Shown here: positions 1 to 5,021 of the stretch, piece by piece | Layout: the number at the start of each line of letters is the position of its first letter | Position numbering within the stretch: the first letter of the stretch is position 1 | Assembly (NCBI GenBank): GCA_002423365.1 | Contig: DIVU01000203.1 | Span: forward strand, 626-6,722 | DNA: 6,097 nucleotides | Reading direction: 5' to 3' | From: Desulfuromonadaceae bacterium UBA6124 | Lineage (GTDB): Bacteria > Desulfobacterota > Desulfuromonadia > Desulfuromonadales > Trichloromonadaceae | Program-made: the position numbers and the translations under genes | Notes under the pieces: generated by a model | Databases searched by the model: none | Told to the model about the DNA's origin: nothing | What the model saw: the letters and a program-made list of their open reading frames with translations, nothing else

Positions 1-92
1 TCAGCAACCGCATCATCAACGAGGTCAAGGGGATCAACCGGGTGGTCTACGATATATCGAGCAAGCCGCCGGCGACGATTGAGTGGGAATAG
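1..92 (+). CDS. guaA: GMP synthase (glutamine-hydrolysing), C-terminal end only
   Basis: Only the last 29 codons and the TAG stop (90-92) are present, read from base 3; the gene begins before the window. The residues NRIINEVKGINRVVYDISS followed by KPPATIEWE form the highly conserved end of the GuaA dimerisation domain. In known GuaA proteins this tail lies next to the XMP/ATP site, and the family ends almost invariably in PPATIEWE. The enzyme aminates XMP to GMP in the cytoplasm using glutamine and ATP, the last step of de novo guanine nucleotide synthesis. A strong terminator 49 bases downstream closes its transcription unit, so the next gene is probably transcribed separately. The identification is firm despite the short fragment because this tail is so characteristic. 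Confidence 0.95.
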   Translation, partial: SNRIINEVKGINRVVYDISSKPPATIEWE

Positions 93-99
93 GGCAATA

Positions 100-115
100 A
101 CGAGTGACGAGTGAC
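100..115. repeat. Short tandem heptamer repeat, ACGAGTG
   Basis: Two exact tandem copies of ACGAGTG (100-106 and 107-113) are followed by the first two bases of a third. They lie between the guaA stop and its terminator. The array is too short to assign a role. It may be a remnant of a longer slippage-prone heptamer array. Confidence 0.5.
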
Positions 116-140
116 AGGTTGCCGCATTCGCGGGAGAAAG

Positions 141-170
141 AGCCGTTCGGGTATGCCGGACGGCTTTTTT
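141..170 (+). terminator. Rho-independent terminator of guaA
   Basis: The arms AGCCGTTCGG (141-150) and CCGGACGGCT (156-165) pair over 10 base pairs with one G-T wobble around the 5-base loop GTATG. They run directly into six T residues (165-170). This is a textbook intrinsic terminator 49 bases after the guaA stop. The left flank lacks an A-run, so it should act on the + strand only. Confidence 0.93.
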
Positions 171-221
171 GCTTTATAGTGGCGGAGTTGGGCGCGGGTT
201 GTCGGGAATTGGAGGATTAAA

Positions 222-1574
222 GTGGTTATGAGTCAATTGATTAAGATATGGATATTGCTTCTCTTTCTCCTGTTCTGGGCACTCCCGGTCCAGGCCCTGT
301 CGGCCGTGGAAAGCGGAAAGGTTCGGGAGCGGATGGTGCGTGAGCCGGTCTTTGGCGGCCAGGTCTTGATTCAGGAGGCCGGGCGCAAGGGGAATCCGCC
401 GCTGGTGCTAATCCACGGGCTGGGAGATCTGGCTTCGGGCACCTGGCAGGGGCTCCTGCCGCAACTGGCCCGGGACTACCATGTCGTGACCTTCGACCTG
501 CCCGGTTTCGGACGTTCGCAAAAACAGAATTCCCTCTATTCTCCGGGCAATTACGCCACCTTTGTTAAGTGGGTGGTTGATACTTTCGTCGGGGCGCCGC
601 CGATTGTGGCCGGCCATTCCCTGGGGGGCGCCATCGCCCTGAGGTATGCGGGGACTTATCCCGAGGCCCTGACCCGCTTGGTGCTGGTCGATGCGGCCGG
701 GGTACTCGATCGGCGGGTCTACACCAAGGAGATGCTCGGGGTCCTGGCGGAAAATTTTTCGGTGCCGATCAGCGTCGATAGCTTTCTCGGCAATATGGTC
801 GGTGGTCTGCCCAATCCCCTCTTCGATCTCGACCTGATGCTCGAAAACGACATGTTGCGTCAGCAGCTGCTCGGCGGCGATCCGGAAAAAATCGCCGCCA
901 TCGCCTTGATCCAGGAAGACCTAAGCCCCTATCTTTTTCGCATCAAGGTGCCGACCGCCATCATTTGGGGGGAACACGACCGGGTCACGCCGGTGCGCAC
1001 CGGCATCCTGCTTGAAGCCAATCTGCCCGAGGCCACTCTGCGCATCATCCCTGGCGCCGGGCACATGCCGATGGATGAGCAGCCGCGGTTTTTCGCGGCT
1101 GCTTTTTCCGAAGCGCTGAAGGGTGAGTACCGACCCGCGGCGCGACCCGTCCAAGGCGTTCAGAAAGCAGGGCGGTGCGAGGGGACGAGCGGCATGATCT
1201 TCGCGGGGGATTATGAGAGCCTGGAGATTGTCGATTGCCAGGATGTCCACCTGCGCGATATTCACGCCCGCTCCGTGACCCTGCGTCGTTCCACGGCGGT
1301 CTTCGATCGTGGGGAAATCAGCGGCGGCGATATCGGGCTGCGCGCGGAAGGCTCGACCCTGATCGCCAACGGCTTGAAAATTTCCGCGCCGGTGGCGGTA
1401 TCGGCTTCCGGCAGCCGCCTTGACCTGGCTGGGGTTTACCTCACTGGCAAGCGGGCGGCGGTGCTCAGCGGCGGCCGGCTGCAACTTTTCTTTTCCGTCA
1501 GCCGCATCGACAGCCCCCACGGCAGCGGTACTATTCACGGCCTGCGCGAGATGACGGCGGGGGAGGAGATGTAG
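222..1574 (+). CDS. Exported alpha/beta-hydrolase with C-terminal beta-helix-like repeat domain
   Basis: This is a 450-residue serine hydrolase of the alpha/beta-hydrolase fold, probably acting in the periplasm or at the envelope. Residues 1-25 form a Sec signal peptide: K8, a long Leu/Ile/Phe core, then a VQA cleavage site. There is no lipobox cysteine. The catalytic domain spans about 40-300, with an oxyanion-hole HG (H65-G66), a GHSLGG nucleophile elbow (S133), an acid in WGEHD (D253) and a catalytic histidine in GAGH (H281). All triad members are present, so it should be active; ester, lactone or C-C substrates are all possible and the substrate cannot be read from sequence. Ordinary members end near residue 300. 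This one continues for 150 residues, including about five 20-residue repeats (330-430) and two cysteines (C319, C339) that could form a disulphide. The GTG start at 222 is chosen because GGAGG (211-215) lies 6 bases upstream; the ATG at 228 is the alternative, 12 bases from it. The HTH-WYL gene follows after 10 bases, suggesting co-transcription. Confidence 0.88.
   Translation: MVMSQLIKIWILLLFLLFWALPVQALSAVESGKVRERMVREPVFGGQVLIQEAGRKGNPPLVLIHGLGDLASGTWQGLLPQLARDYHVVTFDLPGFGRSQKQNSLYSPGNYATFVKWVVDTFVGAPPIVAGHSLGGAIALRYAGTYPEALTRLVLVDAAGVLDRRVYTKEMLGVLAENFSVPISVDSFLGNMVGGLPNPLFDLDLMLENDMLRQQLLGGDPEKIAAIALIQEDLSPYLFRIKVPTAIIWGEHDRVTPVRTGILLEANLPEATLRIIPGAGHMPMDEQPRFFAAAFSEALKGEYRPAARPVQGVQKAGRCEGTSGMIFAGDYESLEIVDCQDVHLRDIHARSVTLRRSTAVFDRGEISGGDIGLRAEGSTLIANGLKISAPVAVSASGSRLDLAGVYLTGKRAAVLSGGRLQLFFSVSRIDSPHGSGTIHGLREMTAGEEM
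1078..1107 (+). terminator. Terminator-like hairpin inside the hydrolase coding region
   Basis: The arms AGCAGCCGCG (1078-1087) and CGCGGCTGCT (1094-1103) are perfect reverse complements around the 6-base loop GTTTTT. They are followed by T residues up to 1107. By form this is as good as the guaA terminator, yet it lies in frame within codons 286-295 (E-Q-P-R-F-F-A-A-A-F). That is the last helix of the catalytic domain, just before the repeat extension. Whether it terminates transcription while being translated is unknown: ribosomes following closely would suppress it. It may also be a chance product of alanine-rich coding. Confidence 0.4.
1209..1511 (+). repeat. About five 20-residue protein repeats (probable right-handed beta-helix)
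   Basis: Residues 330-430 of the hydrolase gene product fall into rungs of about 20 residues, near 330-349, 350-369, 370-389, 390-409 and 410-430. Each has a short run of alternating hydrophobic residues (SVTLR, IGLRAEG, VAVSASG, AAVLSGG), a turn rich in Gly/Ser/Asn, and a second short strand (GLKIS, GVYLTG, VSRIDS). This spacing and pattern resemble parallel beta-helices of the pectate-lyase-like kind. Such folds bind polysaccharide or serve as adhesion and scaffold modules. The fold is inferred from pattern only; the repeats are divergent at the DNA level. Confidence 0.55.
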
Positions 1575-1584
1575 GAAACGAATC

Positions 1585-2595
1585 ATGAACAAAGAACCGA
1601 ACAAACCGGGCAAGCCGGCCAAGAAATACAGTCAAGCAGCCCGCCTGCATGATGTCATCCGCATTCTGCGGGCTCGTTTCGGCGCCACCGCCGAGGAACT
1701 GGCCGAGGAGTGCGGTGTCACCCGGCGTACCGTTTATCGTGATCTCAAAGCTCTGGAAGAGGCCGGTTATCCGCTGATTCGCGAAAACCAGCCGGATGGT
1801 ACGGTGCTGCACAGTTTCATGGCGGAGTTCAAGGAATACCTCCCGGTCACCTTTTCCCTCTACGAACTGATGACCTTCTACCTCTGTCGGGGGCAACTCG
1901 CCTTTTTGCAGGGCACCCCCTTTCAGGAGGATCTCGATGCGGTTTTCGCCCGGATCCGCTCCAATCTGCCCCCGCGTAATCTCGCCCATCTTGAACGCCT
2001 GGCGCAGGCGGCGACTCCGCATTTTCAGGGATTGCGCGACTATGCCCCGCAGAGGGATATTCTCGAAGCCCTGCGCGTGGCGCTTTTGCGCCAGTATACC
2101 TGCCGCATTTCTTACGCACCTCCACGCCGTCCGGCCGAAGATTACCTGATCGACCCCTATACCCTGGTCTTTTACAAGGATTCCCTCTATCTTGCGGCCT
2201 ATGCCCACAACCGTAAGGGCTTGCGGCGCTTTCTTGTCGACCGCATCCAGAAGTTGGAGCGGTTGGACGAGCGTTTCGAGGTTCCCGGGGACTTTTCTGT
2301 CGACGATCTGCTCGGCAACGCTTTCGGCCTCATCGATGAAGCGCCGCTGGCGATCCGGGTCCGGTTTTCCGCCGAAATCGCCCATCTCATTCGCGAGCGC
2401 ACCTGGCATCCCTCCCAGGAGATCGCCGAAGAACCGGACGGTTCGCTGATCCTATCCTTCAATGCCGGTGGCGAGAAGGAAATCCTTTCCTGGCTCTACT
2501 CCTATCTCCCTCATGTCCGGGTGCTCGAACCCGAATCCCTGCGAACTTCCTTCGTCGATGGTCTGCGCCAAGGCTTGGATCTCGATACGCTGTGA
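1585..2595 (+). CDS. HTH-WYL transcriptional regulator (YafY/DeoR-like)
   Basis: This is a 336-residue cytoplasmic DNA-binding regulator. A basic N-terminus (1-18) precedes a winged helix-turn-helix at about 20-66. Its recognition helix reads TRRTVYRDLKAL (46-57), typical of HTH_11/DeoR-type domains. Residues 80-150 form a helical linker. A WYL domain lies at about 155-225; the signature triad appears here as L201-Y202-L203, followed by the conserved RRFLVDRI (214-221). A WCX-type C-terminal extension occupies about 250-333. WYL domains are thought to bind small ligands or nucleic acid and switch the HTH; length and domain order match the standard single-WYL family. The ATG at 1585 has AGGA (1573-1576) 8 bases upstream, and it begins 10 bases after the hydrolase stop, so the two genes are probably co-transcribed. 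Autoregulation or control of the hydrolase is a reasonable inference but no operator is visible. Confidence 0.92.
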   Translation: MNKEPNKPGKPAKKYSQAARLHDVIRILRARFGATAEELAEECGVTRRTVYRDLKALEEAGYPLIRENQPDGTVLHSFMAEFKEYLPVTFSLYELMTFYLCRGQLAFLQGTPFQEDLDAVFARIRSNLPPRNLAHLERLAQAATPHFQGLRDYAPQRDILEALRVALLRQYTCRISYAPPRRPAEDYLIDPYTLVFYKDSLYLAAYAHNRKGLRRFLVDRIQKLERLDERFEVPGDFSVDDLLGNAFGLIDEAPLAIRVRFSAEIAHLIRERTWHPSQEIAEEPDGSLILSFNAGGEKEILSWLYSYLPHVRVLEPESLRTSFVDGLRQGLDLDTL

Positions 2596-2648
2596 CTCAT
2601 TCTGTCGCAGTACTCCGCTAAGGTCATCCCATCGGCAATCAACTCTTT

Positions 2649-2657
2649 GGGAGGTGG
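2649..2657 (+). promoter_or_regulatory. Strong ribosome binding site deciding the start of the orphan gene
   Basis: GGGAGGTGG contains a near-consensus Shine-Dalgarno core GGAGG (2650-2654) that ends 7 bases before the ATG at 2662. An in-frame TTG at 2647 overlaps this site and so cannot be the real start. Confidence 0.85.
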
Positions 2658-2661
2658 CTCT

Positions 2662-3042
2662 ATGGTCTGGCTTGATGTGACGGGGAATGACGGCAATGCG
2701 CTTTATTTTGTAACGGATCGCATCGAGCGTCTTATCGGGACGCGGGCGGAGGGGTTCACCGTCTCCGGCATCCTCGGTGACGGGGGCTATGAAGGGGAGG
2801 TGATCGTGGAAGTCGGCGAGAATCCGCAGGTGACTTTTGTCGATGCCTGGCTGGCCCGGGGCGATTTCAGCCGGTTTGTGGCGAGCATCGATCGGGAGCG
2901 GGTGAGCGCGGTCCTGACCGAGGTGGCCGCTGGTTTGACCCGCGAATTGAGCGCCCACGGAAACACGACGCCCCGGGGCGGCCGGGGAGAACGCCCCGGG
3001 CGGATCGCCGAGGACCGCCCGGCTTGGCGGGCGGTGGCTTGA
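2662..3042 (+). CDS. Hypothetical protein, 126 residues, no recognised family
   Basis: I do not recognise this protein. The strong ribosome site and the balanced, globular-looking first 100 residues argue that it is real. Residues 1-60 alternate short beta-like strands (MVWLDVTG, ALYFVTDRI, EGEVIVEVG, VTFVDAWL) with Gly/Asp turns. Residues 66-97 look like two amphipathic helices (FSRFVASIDRERV and AVLTEVAAGLTREL). There is no signal peptide or membrane segment, so it is presumably cytoplasmic. From about residue 101 the sequence becomes Arg/Gly/Pro-rich and is encoded by GC-rich inverted repeats. That tail is likely disordered and may have been added by sequence drift or repeat insertion past the original stop. 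The gene lies 66 bases after the WYL regulator and 104 before maf. Co-transcription with the regulator is possible, since no terminator is seen between them. Confidence 0.7.
   Translation: MVWLDVTGNDGNALYFVTDRIERLIGTRAEGFTVSGILGDGGYEGEVIVEVGENPQVTFVDAWLARGDFSRFVASIDRERVSAVLTEVAAGLTRELSAHGNTTPRGGRGERPGRIAEDRPAWRAVA
2968..3035. repeat. Cluster of GC-rich inverted repeats at the 3' end of the orphan gene
   Basis: Three structures are packed together. CGCCCCGGGGCG (2969-2980) is a 12-base perfect palindrome. CCCGGGGCG (2972-2980) pairs perfectly with CGCCCCGGG (2992-3000) around an 11-base loop. ACCGCCCG (3014-3021) pairs perfectly with CGGGCGGT (3028-3035) around a 6-base loop. ACGCCCCGGG also occurs twice as a direct repeat (2968-2977 and 2991-3000). 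No T-run follows, so this is not an intrinsic terminator. It could be a REP-like element, an mRNA 3'-end stabiliser or simple GC-rich drift. Confidence 0.65.
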
Positions 3043-3102
3043 AGTTCGGCAGACGACCACTCCGAAGGGGTTTTAATCCGCCACGTCTTGCATTTGGCCG
3101 AA

Positions 3103-3144
3103 CCCTGGGTTAAAAGGGAAAAAAATTTACTCAGGGGGTTTTTT
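3103..3144 (+). terminator. Hairpin plus T-run overlapping the maf ribosome site
   Basis: The arm 3103-3114 (CCCTGGGT, a bulged T, then AAA) pairs with 3126-3136 (TTTACTCAGGG). This gives 11 base pairs, including one G-T wobble, around an A-rich 11-base loop (3115-3125). GG and six T residues (3139-3144) follow. The layout fits a weak intrinsic terminator ending the upstream gene. Its right arm also contains the first four bases of the maf Shine-Dalgarno AGGGGG (3133-3138), so the hairpin could instead limit maf translation. Strength is uncertain because part of the stem is A-T pairs and two G residues separate it from the T-run. Confidence 0.45.
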
Positions 3145-3146
3145 GC

Positions 3147-3728
3147 ATGCGTACTCTCGTTCTCGCTTCGACCAGTCCGTACCGGCTGCAACTGCTGCGT
3201 CAACTCAGTTTGCCCTTTCAGGTCGCCGCGCCTCTTTTCGAGGAGCGCATCGACCAGGAAATCGCCCCGGATCTGCTGGTTCGGCATCTTTCCCTGCACA
3301 AGGCGAAGAGTCTCGGCGAGCGCTTTCCCGATGCCCTGATCATCGGCGCCGATCAGGTTTTTACCGACCCGCGCGGCAAGGTGCTGGGCAAGCCCGGCTC
3401 CGCCGAGGCGGCGGTTGAGCAGTTGCGGGAGATGGCGGGGCGCAGCCACACCTTCTTTACCGGCGTTACGGTCTACGACAGCCTTTCCCGCGAGGTCTTG
3501 ACGGATGTCGTGACCTTCACCGTGACGTTGCGACGGCTGAATCGGGAACAGCTGGTGCGTTATGTGAAGCGGGAAAATCCTGTCGACTGCGCCGGTTCCT
3601 TCAAGATTGAGGGCCTCGGCATCGCCCTGATGGAGCGCATCGAGGGCTCTGACTACACCGCGCTCATCGGCCTGCCGCTGATCCGCCTGACCGCCATGCT
3701 CGAACAGTTTGGCGTCGAAATTCTCTGA
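3147..3728 (+). CDS. Maf-family nucleotide pyrophosphatase, YceF-like
   Basis: This is a 193-residue cytoplasmic enzyme of the Maf/HAM1 superfamily, full length for the family. Visible motifs are the N-terminal phosphate-binding LASTSPYR (6-13), the catalytic aspartate in IGADQV (D69), GKP (81-83), TFFTGV (102-107) and CAGSFKIEG (148-156, E155), with a GLPLI end motif (175-179). The forms GADQV, CAGSFK-EG-GI and the ending EGSDYTALIGLPLI resemble E. coli YceF more than YhdE. YceF-type enzymes hydrolyse 7-methyl-GTP, whereas YhdE-type enzymes act on dTTP/UTP and modified pyrimidines. Here Y12 stands where YceF has a tryptophan, so substrate choice is inferred and not certain. The role is probably house-cleaning of non-canonical nucleotides. 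The ATG at 3147 is supported by AGGGGG (3133-3138) 8 bases upstream, which overlaps a hairpin that may modulate expression. Confidence 0.93.
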   Translation: MRTLVLASTSPYRLQLLRQLSLPFQVAAPLFEERIDQEIAPDLLVRHLSLHKAKSLGERFPDALIIGADQVFTDPRGKVLGKPGSAEAAVEQLREMAGRSHTFFTGVTVYDSLSREVLTDVVTFTVTLRRLNREQLVRYVKRENPVDCAGSFKIEGLGIALMERIEGSDYTALIGLPLIRLTAMLEQFGVEIL

Positions 3729-3857
3729 CGAGGTTTTCTCGGTCGCAGAAAGGGCACTCATCCCATATCTTGTTTTTATCTTCCAATCCTTTATCGCAAG
3801 CTATTTTCTGTTACGCTTTAACAACTTGAAAAATGGTTCAGCCGGAACTTTCGCCAG

Positions 3858-3862
3858 AGGAG
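3858..3862 (+). promoter_or_regulatory. Ribosome binding site deciding the start of the outer-membrane gene
   Basis: AGGAG ends 10 bases before the ATG at 3873. The in-frame TTG at 3864 lies only one base after it, too close to be used. Starting at 3873 also places two basic residues (R3, R9) before the hydrophobic core of the signal peptide. Confidence 0.75.
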
Positions 3863-3872
3863 CTTGCTGCCC

Positions 3873-4853
3873 ATGACGCGATCGGTCGGTTTTTTCCGAA
3901 TAATTGTTGTCTGCATCACGCTTCTGCTCCTTCTTCAGGCCGGAACCGTCTTGGCCGAGGAAGAAACCAGGGTGGATGCGCTGCATCGCCAGGCTTCCCT
4001 CGGCCTGCTCGCCTCGGCGCACTGGCTTGACAACTTCTTTGCCGACCCCCGTTTTGAGAGCGAGCAGAGTAAGACCCGCCTCAAGGTCCGTTTCTCTCTC
4101 TTTGCCGAGGATGAGTCGGATGTCGAATACGATGTGCGCGCCGCTCTGCGCCTTGACCTGCCGATTCTGGAGGACCGTCTGCATCTGTTGATCGCCGGGG
4201 ACCCGGATGAGGAGGACGGCTTTCGCGCCATCGCCGGGGCGGAGGGGACCTCGCCGACCGTGGTCGACAACGAAGAGGATTTCTCCCTTTCACTGCGGTA
4301 CTTTATCAAGCGCAAAACACTACGTCACCTGAGCTTGCGCAGCGGTTTGCGCTGGCGCGACGGCATGCCCGCCGTCTTCCTTGAACCGCGCTATCGGCGC
4401 ACCATCCCCCTTGATGATTGGACCTTTCGTTTCACCCAGCGGCTGACGACTATCACCGATGGGACGATCCGCGCCCGGACCCTCTTCGATTTCGATCGGC
4501 AGGTGCGGGACAAACTTTTTTTCCGCACCACCGCCGAAGGGGTTTGGGACAAGGACGACCACGGCTACGCTTACGGCCTGGGTTTTTCTCTTTATCAGCC
4601 CTTCAGCCGCCGGCGGACCCTGGTCTATGGTTGGTCCAACGGCTTTGTCACCCATCCCCATCACCGCCTGGAAAATGTCACTCTCAGCCTGCGCTACCGG
4701 CAGCGCATCTGGCGTGACTGGCTCTTCTACGAGGTGGTGCCCCAGGTCAGTTTCCCCCGCGAAGAGGATTACGAAGCGACGCCCGGCATCCTCTTGCGTC
4801 TGGAACTGGTCTTGGGCTACTACCCCAAGATCCCCTCGGAAGAGACGCATTGA
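3873..4853 (+). CDS. Uncharacterised probable outer-membrane beta-barrel protein
   Basis: This 326-residue exported protein belongs to no family I can name. Residues 1-28 form a Sec signal peptide, with an Ile/Val/Leu core (10-21) and a VLA cleavage site before EEETR. A short amphipathic stretch (34-58) containing SAHWLDNFFADPRF follows. From about residue 66 to the end the protein is a run of amphipathic strands separated by charged turns. Examples are 67-78, 85-96, 136-145, 152-161, 182-193, 198-208, 214-224, 231-241, 248-258, 267-277, 283-294 and 305-317. Aromatic residues flank many strands, as in outer-membrane barrels. I count roughly 12-14 strands, too approximate to fix the barrel size. 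The extreme C-terminus (SEETH) lacks the usual terminal aromatic, although GYY lies 10 residues inside. It probably forms its own unit, with 144 bases before it and 168 after. A role as channel or envelope component is inference only. Confidence 0.8.
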   Translation: MTRSVGFFRIIVVCITLLLLLQAGTVLAEEETRVDALHRQASLGLLASAHWLDNFFADPRFESEQSKTRLKVRFSLFAEDESDVEYDVRAALRLDLPILEDRLHLLIAGDPDEEDGFRAIAGAEGTSPTVVDNEEDFSLSLRYFIKRKTLRHLSLRSGLRWRDGMPAVFLEPRYRRTIPLDDWTFRFTQRLTTITDGTIRARTLFDFDRQVRDKLFFRTTAEGVWDKDDHGYAYGLGFSLYQPFSRRRTLVYGWSNGFVTHPHHRLENVTLSLRYRQRIWRDWLFYEVVPQVSFPREEDYEATPGILLRLELVLGYYPKIPSEETH

Positions 4854-4883
4854 TCCGTAGCCGCCCGGCGGCACGGAACCGAG

Positions 4884-4913
4884 TTGACCATTTAATCCTC
4901 CCGGTGGTAGTAT
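4884..4913 (+). promoter_or_regulatory. Candidate sigma-70 promoter for dnaE
   Basis: TTGACC (4884-4889, five of six consensus bases) is separated by 18 bases from TAGTAT (4908-4913, four of six). The latter is preceded by TGG, giving a TGn extended -10. Initiation would fall near 4920, leaving a 5' leader of about 100 bases before the dnaE ATG. It is the best promoter match in the intergenic regions, but unproven. Confidence 0.5.
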
Positions 4914-5021
4914 CCAACCTCCCTTTTCCGCGGACGCCCGGAGCGTCACGGGAAGCTTGCCATTCACGCTTATCCTCTCATCACGGCTTTTTCCGGAATT
5001 CATCGAAGGCTGGATCGTTTC

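Noticed and set aside
171..221. Possible -10 element TATAGT (175-180) for the hydrolase gene
   Set aside because: No acceptable -35 hexamer lies 16-18 bases upstream; that position falls inside the guaA terminator.
921..1622. Long open frame on the - strand opposite the hydrolase gene
   Set aside because: It lies antisense to a gene with clear catalytic motifs, has no recognisable domain, and such frames are expected in GC-rich coding DNA.
1531..2409. 292-codon open frame on the - strand opposite the WYL regulator
   Set aside because: It is a codon-bias shadow of a well-identified gene, with low-complexity composition and no family signature.
3088..3115. Promoter TTGCAT (3088-3093) and TTAAAA (3110-3115) before maf
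   Set aside because: Each hexamer matches only about half of the consensus with a 16-base spacer; too weak to call.
2787..3761. 324-codon open frame on the - strand across the orphan gene and maf
   Set aside because: It covers the unmistakable Maf gene and an intergenic hairpin, and has no protein-like motif of its own.
3729..3872. Terminator or promoter between maf and the barrel gene
   Set aside because: CGAG/CTCG (3729-3741) gives only a 4-bp stem without a T-run, and no -35/-10 pair with proper spacing could be found in the AT-rich part.
4860..4947. Terminator after the barrel gene
   Set aside because: Only 5-bp stems are present (4860-4872 and 4933-4947) and neither is followed by a T-run, so intrinsic termination is not supported.
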